NCBI GenBank assembly: GCA_007258455.2
Contig: VDFB02047230.1
Coordinates: 156,868,635 to 156,932,634, forward strand
Origin: Sequoia sempervirens
Taxonomy: Eukaryota; Streptophyta; Pinopsida; Cupressales; Cupressaceae
DNA length: 64,000 nucleotides
Direction: 5' to 3'
Shown here piece by piece: positions 1 through 11,808 of this stretch. Position 1 is the first letter of the stretch, and each line of letters begins with the position of its first letter. Position numbers and translations under genes: made by a program. The notes under the pieces were generated by a model. It was not told the DNA's origin and did not search any database. It was given only the letters and a program-made list of their open reading frames with translations.

Positions 1-2503
1 TTGTTGAATTTGGGACACCTTTCTAACTTTTTTCATTTCTTCTACAAATCGTAATTCCTTTTACAACTCTAGTGTAACTATTTCATTTTTTAATTTTTGT
101 TTATACCTGTAAATTTAATAAGAGGAATGAATTTAACTACTTAACAATTACAAACTAGTAGTATATAAACATACCTTCTTTCATAGAGATAGTTTATTTC
201 ATCTTATAGTTACTACAATCTCTCTTTAAATAGGAGGATTTTAAACTCCCTGATTGTTACCTTCAAACTCTACCCAATCAACAAGAGGAATCTTGATGCT
301 ATTCACATCATGTCACCTTGGGCAAGTCAAAATAAACAATGGATATCTCACTAAGAAATGATTGTTTTCTTTCATATAAAGAATATTTGCTACCATGTTC
401 TTTATTTTCTCTTAAATGACCCCAACTCCATAGTAAAAAAAAATTATCTACCAAATTTTGATGTAACTTGGTCAATAATGTCTATTCCAAAAACCATTTT
501 AGGTTGTCAATGTGCGTTTTGGTCTTGAAGCTTCAACCAAGTTTGGATGTCATTTTTCAACTACATCGCAAATCATGGTCACCTCTAAAGAATAAGGAGC
601 ACATGTGTATGCTTTTTACTGTTTCAATTGTGTGAGTGGTATTATTCCCTAATGTCAGGCACTAGCTTCTTAGACTTAAATAGTGTGGTCATGCTCTCCA
701 AAGGGTAGAATGTCCTTCAAACATCTCAGAAAACATTTTAAATCCTTAACAATTATAGTGGCTTGTAAATATTGTGTTGAATGGCATGCTTGTGTTTTAG
801 AGAGGATTGCGCTTATTACTCCCTTTGTTCCCTTCGACATATTTTCTATGCAAAAATAACTAAATAATTGTCATGGTAGATTTAGCAATCTTGGGAGTTG
901 ATTACAATCATGCCAAGTGTTTTAATCACTAAACTCCTAATGTTGGATTCAAAATTATGAAAATGTGGCTGGGCACATCTATTAAGGATCCATTATAAGT
1001 TTTAATACTATGACATTTCTTTGAGCAACCGATGGTATCTCCATCAACCATTATAATTTTGAAACCTAAGGTCATATAAACAAAACAATCAGTTTGTGAT
1101 GAATGGAATTTTGTACTCGAATCTCTACAAAACTTTTTGGTTCTTGATGAAACCTTCAGATGTTTACGTTATACTAATACCTACTAGGATATGTCAAGAG
1201 ATGGTAGTTGTCGCATAATTTGCTCCATATAATAGTGGATTCTTATTATTCATTCCACTTCTCCTTTTAGGGTATATTTTGTGTAAAAGACTTTTTCTAT
1301 ACAGGCTTGTTACCTATGCTCCGTTTGTTACCACAGCTCAAGCATAGTGCATTAGCTTTCCACTCTAAAAAGTTATTGAGGGTCAATGATAAAGACAGCA
1401 ATTAAGAATGTATTTCTTTCTTCTTAATGGTACTTGAGTGGTTCTTCTGTCAACTGTGTTGCTGGTTCAAGAAGAATGTTTCATTTCCCATATTTGAATG
1501 CAAGACCCAATTTTAGATGTTGTCCTCAATATTATCATTGGGGGTGTCATCCAACCTTTAGTTTAGTCAAATCAACGGAGCCATTTGAGACCAATTCCTT
1601 AATAAAGGGTCCATTATAAGAACGAGTTTCTTTGGACTTCCACATCCATTTGTACCAGATGTATTGGTTTTCTTGTAACTATAAAGAACTGTCCAGTACT
1701 TCTTGTAACAACTCGACTTCTTGTTGGTTGAAGACTTATTTCAATTGCCTATAGGAAAGGATCCAGTAGTTGTGCACCCTAACTTCGCGCTTCTCAAAAT
1801 CCTACTTAAAAATTTCAAATCACTCCAATTTTTTTACAGCAGCTTACTTGGCAAGTCCCCTGCTTATAACTTTCGTTTCAGGGCCACATCAGCATGCTTT
1901 TTGTCAAGGTGTCCAAAAAGGCCCAAAACAAACCTGTTACCAATACTTGTGCATTCACATCATGGGTAGTTGAGCGCTGATGTGGCATCACATGATTGGT
2001 TGCTTTTTAGATCAAAGGAATACATTTTGTTTAAGGTAGTCATGTCACAACTATTAGGCATTATATAAACTACTATCACAACTATTGGGCATTATATAAA
2101 CAACTACTATCTCAACTATTGAAACACGCTCAACTACTGGATCCTCTCCCCTAATCAAGTATGACTTATTGCCACCAAACTAGTGCATCATCCACCCAAA
2201 TTATAAATAAAAATTTGTTTATATTGAGTTTGTTGACTCGTCGTTTAGTTGGCAGATGGTTGTTTGAAACCCCACCAAATCCTTCTTACCAACCACCTAT
2301 CCTACCGTAAATCTCCAACAATGTGTTGCAATGCCTCTACGGACCATGTCACACTCTTTCATTTCATTAAGTCTCATATCGACTTTTCAGTCAAAAATAA
2401 AAAAGTACATTATTTGTTTGGTTTTGCAGAATTGTTGATACACTATTTCAAGCATGTGAAAGAATAGTAGGATTGAACGCAATTTCACGACCCGAGAGTA
2501 TAC
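1..2503. other. AT-rich flank without recognisable gene
   Basis: No open frame here exceeds about 80 codons and none resembles a known family. I see no intact transposon termini, tRNA or promoter architecture. The only structure is a short tandem repeat near 2045-2123. The stretch ends at the AAACT target duplication of the Copia element. It is probably old, decayed intergenic repeat DNA; this is inferred from the absence of signals. Confidence 0.6.
2045..2123. repeat. short tandem repeat, about 31-34 bp unit
   Basis: Two near-identical units begin TCACAACTATT and carry GGCATTATATAAAC. A third, partial unit begins TCTCAACTATTG. It is AT-rich and non-coding. Confidence 0.7.
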
Positions 2504-2508
2504 AAACT
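2504..2508. repeat. target-site duplication AAACT, left copy (Copia)
   Basis: AAACT directly precedes the 5' LTR and recurs at 14519-14523 directly after the 3' LTR. A 5-bp duplication is expected for Copia integration. Confidence 0.9.
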
Positions 2509-2915
2509 TGTTGAAAACAGGTAGCTTCGGTCAGATATAAATAATGATTGCATTCATGCATTATCATTATTTATATCTAATCTCCAATCCTAAGTATAAT
2601 CTGCTAAGTATAATCTGCTTTAAATAAATCGAATGCATATATGTCTTGATTTATGGTTGATGACAAATCATCGGCTTTGTTAAAGTCGAAGGGATTAAAT
2701 ATAAGAGACATGTGGATTGAAGAGATGTGTTTCTATGAGAAGCATCTCCCTAAATTCGTGCCTCCCTAAATCTTAAAGACGTGGCTTCCTCACCCATATT
2801 TATGGGAGTTTTGATCTTCAAAGCAGATTATGGAAATTGATAGATATTCTACTCTTGTAGATTGAATTTGACCTAGAAGAACTTCAGACTTAGTGAATTA
2901 TGATTCTCAACAACA
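2509..2915 (+). repeat. Copia 5' LTR
   Basis: It starts TGTTGAAAACAGG, ends CTCAACAACA, and is followed at once by the PBS. Relative to the 3' LTR it carries an extra 14-bp tandem copy of AAGTATAATCTGCT near 2600. Confidence 0.93.
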
Positions 2916-2933
2916 TGGTATCAGAGCCAAGTT
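2916..2933 (+). other. primer binding site, initiator-Met tRNA type (Copia)
   Basis: TGGTATCAGAGCC immediately follows the 5' LTR. This motif is the usual PBS complementary to the 3' end of plant initiator Met-tRNA. Confidence 0.9.
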
Positions 2934-4201
2934 ATAAAATTCACAAGTCTGAATTTTTGATCTACATTCCTTTTAGGCGCCCACTCTGCCTAGTGCAACA
3001 TCGTTCCTAAAGAGCCGTCACTGGAGACCCCTGGAGGAAGATACAACAATCCTGTCAAAAGCGCACAGGAGACCACAGATGGTGCGGGTGGCGAAAGCCG
3101 AAGGCTATGCAGCCACCTGCAGGAGATTTTCCCCCGTGGTCACTTGGACGAAGCAGCAAATAACATTATGCTTGACTAGACACTGTATCGTTGGTTGATC
3201 ATTATGATGGATCGATTATACAATCTAGTGACTTGCTGTAAAAGCTCTCTGCTAAGGCATCCTCTAAATTCATGTTTTCATTGATAAGTTTTGTGCCGGA
3301 AATACAAAGGCGGAAGAGTATTGAGATCGTGGCACCCTTCTTACATTCCCGCGACGGGATTATTCCCACAACAAATATGCTTACTGTCTGTGCCTTCACT
3401 ATTGGTATCGTGGGAGTATTATTGGAGGCGATTGATATCGGGATTTCATTCTCTGGACAAAAGAACTTATATGGCGTCAATTTTATGACCGATTGTCAAG
3501 CATTTCAAAGATGCAATATTAAAGCCACAGGAAGGATATAGACAAGTATATCGGTGGTGTCGAGAAGTTGAATGTTTTGGAACTTAGCGAAGAAATATGT
3601 AATTACTGGAAGATCTTCGCTACAATGCGGGGAACTCTATATGTCCTGCATTCACACCACTGGTGATATCTTGTTAATGTATATGAGGAAGCCAAAGGTT
3701 ATATGTATATATATATATTGGTTGTCTTAAGTTTACGTTTGGTATTCATGAATGCTAGTGACATTTAATTGCATAGTGCATTCGTCACCGACATTCACAG
3801 AATTGACCGCAGTATGATGGGCAATTATAAATGTGCGAAGTCACTAAAGTGGAAACTCCAGGCTTAATGATGCGTGTCTGTATTCGAAGTCTTAAGGAAT
3901 CAATGTGTTTGCCAGCGACCATATAGGGGAAAGTAGCAAAGATAAAAATATTTGGATTGCTAGCAGATTGTCTCTTTAAATCATCGACTGGTCTCATTGA
4001 ACCATATTGAGGTTACCTAGAGGTGTCGTGAACAATTGTGCATAAAGACAAATATACGTTCAGCGATTAAGGTTTGACCATCAGGGAATTCAAGACTCTA
4101 TGCCACTGTAGGAAGGTGCATTGAGGCAAATCCGTAGTGAACTATGTGTTTTGTTCAGGCATCTTGACGGGTTGTACTCAACATTCATCATTACGGGAGG
4201 A
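2934..4201 (+). other. Copia internal 5' segment, no intact gene
   Basis: This is the expected gag region, but no frame longer than about 90 codons is present and no gag or zinc-knuckle motif is recognisable. A segment near 3084-3130 (GTGGCGAAAGCCGAAGGCT...) resembles 12139-12170 on the other side of the nested Gypsy, hinting at an internal repeat or rearranged copy. It ends at the AAGAC target duplication. Confidence 0.6.
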
Positions 4202-4206
4202 AAGAC
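4202..4206. repeat. target-site duplication AAGAC, left copy (nested Gypsy)
   Basis: AAGAC precedes TGGTGCAGG and recurs at 11804-11808 directly after the 3' LTR. It marks insertion of the Gypsy into the Copia internal region. Confidence 0.92.
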
Positions 4207-5674
4207 TGGTGCAGGAGCACCTGCCAAAGTGCCACACAAGCAAGCTTATTTTTGAAGTTTTGGTTTATAATGCCTTTTTGTTGTTTTGATTTGGTCTTAT
4301 GCATCATTTTATTGATGGTTGTGGACCTTTGTTGTTGAGGTTAGAAGTTGAATAAAGTTGGGTATCCTTTTATGGTTGATTCCTTAGTTTTAGTAAAGAG
4401 TTGGAAAACACACTGTGTTTTCAAACAGCGAGCTTTTTGCCATCCTTAGGCTCGGGGAAGTAAACCTAACTACTTCTTGACTTTGAAAAAGGAACCCCTC
4501 GACCTTTGAAGAGGTTTTGGATGCTTTTGTGAGTTGGCAGTTTATGAGAATGTGAATAGAACAGTGATTTTGTTGAATAAAAATTCAGTTTTCTGTTTTG
4601 TTTTCTAGAAACAGCGATTAAATGAACTAAGTTAGGCATTTGGCTATTTGTTATAGCATGTAGGGAAGTCATTTTAATCATTCTTGTGGCCGTACAGTCA
4701 GTTAATTCATCGCTACTCCCTTTTTCTTGTATATATTGTGTTTTCTTGCTTAATTGTTTTGACTGTAATCTGCTCTAAATGGGGTCTTAGGCCACATTCC
4801 TCCTATGCCAGCAAGCATGGACGCGTTGGGAATGTGGCCAAGCTCTTTGTCTGTACATAGATTAGTTGTAGAAGACTTCAAGAATTTTGGAAGCATGCAA
4901 AAGATCTTTCCCTAGGCGAGTTGGGTAACACCCAGTTAGGGAAAGACAGTGAATGTTCTATTTCTAATGTGGCAGGGGTGCTAAATCTGTGTTGAAATAA
5001 CGTGTGCAGCAGTACAGAACCTCCATAAGGCGTGTCAAGAAGGTGGTGACCTTGATTGTTCAACTGGAGGTTGGAAAGAATCAAACAGGCCAAGAAAATG
5101 ATCTAGGAAACCCTAGTTTCTTGTATAAATTGTGTTATGCCTGTGTGTGGCCAGAGAGGGGCCCAAACTTTGAAAATCTTTCAGTGTTCGGGATTTGAGC
5201 CAAGGTGATAGAAGGGTGTTTGGCTTGAATATTTGGAGGAGAGGAGTTATTAGCATTTTTCCTTGTTGTGGAGGCCTAATAAGGGCTCTATTCTAGAAGC
5301 CTTTCCAAACCCTATACAAGGGTTTGTGATAGTGATGGAAAACCCAAGCATGGAGGTTAAGCAAGAACCTTTCCCTAATGGTTTTGAAGCCTTGGAAGCC
5401 TATGCACACCCCTGCCAACAAGTTAGGAGGTATTAGAGATTCACTAGTCTTTAAGTGTATTAAGGGCTAGGCGGTGAAGGTGAGGGAAGACACCAAGAAA
5501 TTCTTGGTAGCAGCAAATTGGAAGTGATAGCAGGTTTGGCAATCTAACCAGGGGTGCCTAAATAGCAAGGGACCTACAGGTTGAGAGGTGGATGAGATAT
5601 CACCAAGGGGGTTATCAAATTGTGACCCAGAGCATTGAGTCAGTGAGTGACTCAATCTAACCCTGTCTCTATCA
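4207..5674 (+). repeat. Gypsy 5' LTR
   Basis: It begins TGGTGCAGGAGC, ends CTGTCTCTATCA, and aligns throughout with 10334-11803. The PBS starts three bases further on. Confidence 0.94.
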
Positions 5675-5677
5675 GAT

Positions 5678-5695
5678 TGGTATCAGAGCACAGCT
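5678..5695 (+). other. primer binding site, initiator-Met tRNA type (Gypsy)
   Basis: TGGTATCAGAGCACAGCT follows the 5' LTR with a three-base spacer (GAT). It is complementary in type to the 3' end of initiator Met-tRNA. Confidence 0.9.
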
Positions 5696-5718
5696 AAAGA
5701 TTTGGGAAAGCAGCTTAT

Positions 5719-6315
5719 ATGTCAGAGGTTGAGTCAAGTGAAACTCTAGCCATGGTGACAAATGCACAGTTAGCCAAGAAGGTTGAAGAGCAAGAAGAAG
5801 ACAAGTCCCTGAAAGAAAGAATTGAGCACTTGGAGAAGGCATTGAATAATGCAAGACTGGAAGGAATCGTGCCAAAGGAAGAAGAGGTAGCAGAGGAGGA
5901 CAAAGTCCCTGAACCTGACCTTGTTTTGGAGGAGGAGCCTTTCTTGAAGGCATTGAAAGCCCTGAGTGGAAAAAGACTTGAAGGCATACCATTGTTCTAT
6001 GGAAAGATGGATCCCAATCTGGTCATGGATTGGATAGATGGAATGGAGAACCACTTTGAGTGTGATGGAGTCACTGAAGCACAGAAGGTGAAGGTTGCAA
6101 AATCAAGGTTGAGAGGATCAGCTTTGACTTGGTGGAAATTTGTCCAGACTGAAAGGGAGAAAGAAGGCAAGCAGCCCATATCAACCTGGAAGGGAATGGT
6201 TGCTAAAGTGAAAGAAGCATATATGCCAAATGATTACGAGATCCAACTTCACAAGAAGAGGCAGAGTTTAAGACAAAAAGATCAAGATGTCAACACTTAC
6301 ACTGAAGAGTTCTAG
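5719..6315 (+). pseudogene. gag: Gag N-terminal part, stops at premature TAG
   Basis: Gag is the capsid protein that packages element RNA into cytoplasmic particles. The ATG at 5719 lies 24 bases after the PBS. An acidic, coiled-coil-like N-terminus (residues 10-75) leads into a retrotransposon gag domain, with GSALTWWKF and the flanking MDWIDGMENHFE typical of the family. The frame ends at TAG 6313-6315 after 198 codons, in mid-domain. The next open segment continues in the same phase, so this is a single nonsense change, not a natural end. It is followed directly by the remaining gag and the zinc knuckle. Confidence 0.9.
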
Positions 6316-7314
6316 AAGCTTTGTTTGAGATCAAATGTGGCAGAAGATGAGAGCCTAAAAGTGGCTAGGTACCTCAATGGTTTGAAGTGGAACATACAAG
6401 AAGAGATGGCTTTACTCAGCCCCAAGACAGTCCACCAATGTTATCAGCTAGCTATAAAGATTGAAGAGAAGAATAAAAGGAAGCATGATCAGTCGTCTAA
6501 GGGCAGAGGCAGAGGCAAAGACCAAAGAGGACAACATGGAGGTTACCAAGGAAGAGGTAATGATCAAAGAACCCAAGGAGAATCTAAGCTTACTGAGCAT
6601 GGAGGTGAAACATCATCAAGAGGAGGACTTAATAGAGGAAGAGGACCTCAAGGGGGTTCAAATAGAGGAAGAGGAGCAGGCAAAAGTAACTCTTACTTTG
6701 CCACCATGAAGTGCTATCACTGTAATCAACTAGGTCATCCAGCTTATAGATGCCCGAAGAAAGCTTCTTCAAGCAATGAGAAAAGAGTAGCTTATGTACA
6801 AGAGGACACCATGAGTGTCAAATCACCTGAGATCAGTCATATAAAATCAGAAGTAGGTGAAAATCTGATGTTTAACAGGGTTTTGATCAGACAACCGGTC
6901 AAGGAAGAACCCAAGAAAAGGAGAGCATTGTTTAGAGCAAGGTGCAAGATATTGGGAAAGGTATGCAAGGTCATTGTAGATTCTGGTTCTACAAACAATA
7001 TCATCTCAGAGGAGGCAGTAACTAAGTTAAAGTTGCAAAAGGTACCTCATACCAATCCCTACAAAGTCACATGGTTGAACAAAGGGCAGAGTGTTTTGGT
7101 GAATGAGCAGGTTACAGTGGAATTCTCAATTGGAGGCTACAAAGACAAGCTGATTTGTGATGTACCGCCCATGGATGCATGCCATCTTCTTCTTGGCAGG
7201 CCATGGCAATATGACAGAGGTGCTATATATCATGGAACGGAGAACACCATTGAATTTAAGAAGGATGGAAGAACCTTCAAGCTTCAATCATTGATTGAGG
7301 ATGATGAAGGATAG
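6316..7314 (+). pseudogene. Gag C-terminal part with zinc knuckle, then aspartic protease
   Basis: In phase with the preceding gag segment. It finishes the gag domain (VARYLNGLKWNIQEEM), then has an Arg/Gly-rich linker and a CCHC zinc knuckle, CYHCNQLGHPAYRC, at 6712-6753, which binds RNA. The protease follows, with the active-site motif VIVDSGSTNNII near 6970-7005 and the later LLLGRPW block. A TAG at 7312-7314 ends the open frame, and the RT segment resumes in the same phase. The protease would cleave the polyprotein during particle maturation. The order gag, PR, RT, RH, INT is standard for Gypsy. Confidence 0.9.
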
Positions 7315-9006
7315 TCCAAGGTTCCTAACATTATGTTGAGTAGTGGCGAGGAGTTCATCAAGGATCTACACCAAGGGAATGAAGGTTATGTGGTCCTAAT
7401 GCAGTCCAAAGAGGAAGAAAAGGCTGAGAAGACAGTCATACCTAAAACAGTTCAAAGGCTGCTAGAAAAATACAAGAGCATAGTGAGTGATGGAACACCT
7501 GCAACTCTACCACCAAAGAGAGCAATAAGTCATCAAATTGACTTCATACCTAGAGCTTCTTTGCCTAATAAAGCAGCATGCAAACTCACACCAGATCAGA
7601 ATCTTGAAGTGGCTAAACAAGTGGAAGAATTGTTGAATCAAGGGTTGATTCAAAAGAGTATTAGTCCTTGTGCAGTCCCAGTTGTTTTAGCAACAAAGAA
7701 AGGAGGTAAATGGAGACTTTGTACTGATTCTAGAGCAATTAATAGAATCACAATTAGGTATAGATTCCCAATACCTAGGATTGAAGATTTAATGGATTGC
7801 CTTGGAGGTGCTCAATATTACACCAAGTTAGATCTTAAGAGCGGGTATCACCAAATCAGAATCAAGGAGGGTGATGAATGGAAGACAGCTTTTAAGACAA
7901 ATGACGGTTTGTATGAGTGGAAAGTGATGCCATTTGGCCTCTCAAATGCCCCTAGCACGTTCATGAGATTAATGAATGAGGTGTTGAAGGATTTCACAGG
8001 GATTTTTGTGGTAGTCTACTTGGATGACATACTGATTTTTAGTAAGACAACAAAAGAACATTTGAAGCATGTGGAGATGGTTCTAAAAAGGCTGCAAGAG
8101 GAACAATTGGCAATCAACCTTGAGAAGTGTGAGTTCTTCAAGCAAGAACTTGTGTATCTAGGCTTTGTAGTGTCCCAAGGAACGTTAAAGATGGATCCAA
8201 GCAAGGTGGAAGCCATCCTAAACTGGCCTACACCAACCACAACAATAGAGGTAAGAAGTTTCCATGGTTTAGCTCAGTTTTATAGGAAGTTCATAAGGAA
8301 TTTTAGTGGTATATGTACACCAGTGCTAGATACTATTAAAGGTGGTCTAAAAGCAAAGTTTAAATGGACACAAGAAGCTGATAAAGGGTTTGAAAAGCTG
8401 AAACAAGAGGTAGCAACCCAACCTATACTTTTGTTGCCTAGTTTTGATAAGTTATTCACAGTTGAGTGTGATGCAAGTGGAGTAGTAGTAGGAGGAGCCC
8501 TTAGTCAAGAAGGTAGGCCTATAGCCTTTTTCAGTGAGAAACTCAATGAAGCTAAGCAAAAATACTCCACCTATGATTTGGAATTATATGCTTTAGTGCA
8601 ATCCCTTAGGAAGTGGAGGCATTATTTGTTGCCCAAAGAGTTTGTGGTCTTCACAAATAACCAGGCACTCAGTTACATCAACACCCAAGAGAAGTTAAGC
8701 AATAGACATTTGAAATGGATGGAGTACATCCAAGCCTTTACATTTACCATTAAGCACAAGAAGGGACAACAAAACAAAGTGGCAGATGCATTAAGCAGGA
8801 GAATGTTGATAGTCCAAGAGATACAGCTGAAAAGCATTGGATTAGAGAGTTTCAAAGATCTCTATGGTGAGGATGAAGATTTCTCAGAAGCCTACAAGGT
8901 ATGTTCAGATTTTGAAAATCACTTTCATAGTCAATATGCTGAGTATACTCTACAAAATGGATTGTTATTAAAGGTAATCTATTATGTGTCCCAAGAGGAT
9001 CAATGA
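7315..9006 (+). pseudogene. pol: Reverse transcriptase and RNase H
   Basis: RT copies the RNA into cDNA and RNase H removes the RNA strand. Seen: WRLCTDSRAINRITIRYRFP, LDLKSGYHQIRI, the block VMPFGLSNAPSTFMR, and the catalytic VYLDD near 8012-8030. The RNase H has its first Asp in FTVECDASG near 8470, the Glu in YDLELYALV, and the terminal ADALSRR near 8785. The frame runs 557 codons from an internal ATG at 7333, but that ATG is not a natural start because gag continues in phase. A one-base frameshift near 8970 throws the end of this frame out of register and stops at 9004-9006. Integrase continues in the next frame. Confidence 0.94.
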
Positions 9007-10310
9007 GGGAAAATCTGATCCAAGAGAAACATAATGGCAGTCTTAGTGGGCATTTTGGAATAAATAAGACTTTAGAGCTGGTACAAAGGTTTTATTACTG
9101 GCCTAGGTTGGCAAGAGATGTTAGGAAGTATGTAGAACAGTGTGTTGTTTGCACGAAAGCCAAAGGGGGAGCCAGCAATGCGGGTTTGTATCAACCTTTG
9201 CCCATTCCCAATAGACCATGGGAGTGTGTGAGCATGGATTTTGTGGTAGGTCTTCCCAAGACTAAAACTAGTTTTGACAGTATCTATGTAGTTGTGGACA
9301 AATTCAGCAAGATGAGTCACTTTATTCCTTGCAAGACTACACATGATGCAAGTTATATTTCCCATCTCTTTTTCCGGGAAGTTGTAAGAATCCATGGATT
9401 GCCATTGAGTATTGTTTCTGACAGGGATGTGAAATTCATGAGCCATTTTTGGAAAACACTATGGAGCAGATTGGGAACAAATTTGTCATTTGGATCAGCT
9501 TACCATCATCAGACCGATGGTCAAACAGAGGTGGTTAACAGAGTTTTAGGTAACCTATTGAGGTGCTTGACAAAGGAATATGGACAGACATGGGATATGG
9601 CAATTTCTCAAGCTAAGTATGCTTATAATGACAGTGTTAATAGAACTACAGGGAAAAGTCCATTTGAGGTTGTGTATAGAATGCACCCAAGAGGAGTTTG
9701 TGAACTCAAAGACCTTAGAACTAAGGAGAATAAGAGTGGACATGCAGAAGATTTTAGTCAGACCATGAAGGAGATTCATGAGCAAGTTAAGAAGACAATT
9801 ACAACAACACAAAAGTTGAAAGATAAAGTTGATGAGTCAAGGAGAGATGTGCAGTTTCAAGTGGGTGATTATTTTATGGTTCACCTCAACAAATCCAGAT
9901 TGCAGAAGGGGATGTCCACCAAGTTGCAAATGAAGAGAGTGGGTCCATGCAAGGTGTTGGCCAAGTATGGCAAGAATGCTTACAAGGTGGAGTTACCATC
10001 AGATTTGGGTATCTCTTCGGTGTTCAACGTTGTTGACTTGATCACATATAAGGGCACAGTCAGTGATGAGGTTCAGAACAGTCATGAGGTCTTCAAGGAC
10101 ATCAGTAATGTACCCCTACCTAATCAAGAGCAGCTTGAGGCATTGCAGATCTTGGAGTCCAAGGTGAAAAAGTCAACAAGGAATAAGGTATACATGGAGC
10201 ACCTTATCAAGTGGAAGAGCAAGCCTGACTCAGAGGCTACATGGGTACAAGAAGATCAATTTAAGAAACTTGGCATTGATCTGAAAATGATCCCTATTTC
10301 CAGTTCTTAG
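9003..10310 (+). pseudogene. Integrase with C-terminal chromodomain
   Basis: Integrase inserts the cDNA; a chromodomain steers it to particular chromatin. The HHCC zinc-binding region (HNGSLSGHFG ... CVVCTKAK) spans about 9030-9165. The DDE core begins with MDFVVGLP near 9235, the second Asp is in SDRDVKF, and the Glu is in TDGQTEVVNR. The C-terminal GPCKVL and FNVVDL blocks lead to a chromodomain-like end (HLIKWKSKPDSEATWV near 10200-10250). All catalytic residues are present. The frame differs from RT because of the upstream one-base shift. The C-terminus most resembles the Galadriel/CRM side of the chromoviruses. Confidence 0.93.
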
Positions 10311-10320
10311 TTTGTGTGCT

Positions 10321-10333
10321 GAGAGGGGGAGAA
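10321..10333 (+). other. polypurine tract (Gypsy)
   Basis: GAGAGGGGGAGAA directly abuts the 3' LTR, the position expected for the plus-strand DNA primer. Confidence 0.9.
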
Positions 10334-11803
10334 TGGTGCAGGAGCACCTGCCAAAGTGCCACACAAGCAAGCTTATTTTTGAAGTTTTGGTTTATAATTC
10401 CTTTTTGTTGTTTTGGTTTGGTCTTGTGCATCATCTTATTGATGGTTGTGGACCTTTGTTGTTGAGGTTAGAAGTTGAATAAAGTTGGGTATCCTTTTAT
10501 GGTTGATTCCTTAGTTTTAGTAAAGAGTTGGAAAACACACTATGTTTTCAAACAGTGAGCTTTTTGCCATCCTTAGGCTTGGGGAAGTAAACCTAGCTAC
10601 TTCTTGACTTTGAAAAAGGAACCCCTCGACCTTTGAAGAGGTTTTGGACGCTTTTGTGAGTTGGCAGTTTATGAGAATGTGAATAGAACAATGATTTTGT
10701 TGAATAAAAATTCAGTCTTCTGTTTTGTTTTCTGGAAATAGCGATTAAATGAACTGAGTTAGGCATTTGGCTATTTGTTACAACATGTAGGGAAGTCATT
10801 TTAATCGTTATTGTGGCCGTACAGTCAGTTAATTCATCGCTACTCCCTTTTTCTTGTATATATTGTGTTTTCTTGCTTAATTGTTTTGACTGTAAATCTG
10901 CTCTAAATGGGGTCTTAGGCTGCATTCCTCCTATGCCAGCAAGCATGGACGCGTTGGGAATGTGGCCAAGCTCTTTGTCTGTACATAGATTAGTTGTAGA
11001 AGACTTCAAGAATTCTGGAAGCATGCAAAAGTTCTTTCCCTAGGCGAGTTGGGTAACACCTGGTTAGGGAAAGACAGTGAATGTTCTGTTTCTAACGTGG
11101 CAGGGGTGCTAAATCTGTGTTGAAATAACATGTGCAGCAGTACAGGAACCTCCATAAGGCGTGTCAAGAAGGTGGTGACCTTGATTTTTCAACTGGAGGT
11201 TGGAAAGAATCAAACAGGCCAAGAAAATGATCTAGGAAACCCTAGTTTATTGTATAAATTGTGTTATGCCTGTGTGTGGCCAGAGAGGGGCCCAAACTTT
11301 GAAAATATTTTAGTGTTCGGGATTTGAGCCAGGGTGATAGAAGGGTGTTTGGCTTGAACAGTTGGAGGAGAGGAGTTATTAGCATTTTTCCTTGTTGTGG
11401 AGGCCTAATAAGGGCTCTATTCTAGAAGCCTTTCCAAACCCTATACAAGGGTTTGTGATAGTGATGGAAAACCCAAGCATGGAGGTTAAGCAAGAACCTT
11501 TCCCTAATGGTTTTGAAGCCTTGGAAGCCTGTGCACACCCCTGCCAACAAGTTAGGAGGTATTAGAGATTCACTAGTCTTTAAGTGTATTAAGGGCTAGG
11601 CGGTGAAGGTGAGGGAAGACACCAAGAAATTCTTGGTAGCAGCAAATTGGAAGTGATAGCAGGGTTGGCAATCTAACCAAGGGTGCCTAAATAGCAGGGG
11701 ACCTACAGGTTGAGAGGTGGATGAGATATCACCAAGGGGGTTATCAAATTGTGACCCAGAGCATTGAGTCAGTGAGTGACTCAATCCAACCCTGTCTCTA
11801 TCA
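10334..11803 (+). repeat. Gypsy 3' LTR
   Basis: It has the same ends as 4207-5674. At several places one LTR has C and the other T, or G versus A, consistent with decay at methylated cytosines. Confidence 0.94.
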
Positions 11804-11808
11804 AAGAC
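11804..11808. repeat. target-site duplication AAGAC, right copy (nested Gypsy)
   Basis: Matches 4202-4206. Copia internal sequence resumes after it. Confidence 0.92.

Larger units (their letters stand above)
4207..11803 (+). mobile_element. Gypsy chromovirus nested in Copia (Galadriel/CRM-like)
   Basis: A structurally complete 7.6-kb element. It has a 1,468-bp 5' LTR, initiator-Met PBS, gag, protease, RT, RNase H, integrase with chromodomain, polypurine tract, a 1,470-bp 3' LTR and a 5-bp target duplication. Two in-frame TAG codons and one frameshift break the single gag-pol frame, so it is probably not autonomous. By hand count the LTRs differ at about 39 substitutions plus two single-base indels (about 2.7%), mostly transitions. 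The lineage is inferred from the integrase C-terminus and chromodomain and needs a tree. Confidence 0.95.

Noticed and set aside
1721..1973. ORFs of 67-82 codons in the left flank
   Set aside because: No motif or similarity recognised, and overlapping frames are equally open, so not supported as genes.
3202..3541. Overlapping ORFs on both strands near 3.2-3.5 kb as a Copia gag
   Set aside because: Neither frame shows gag or zinc-knuckle motifs; they appear to be chance open frames.
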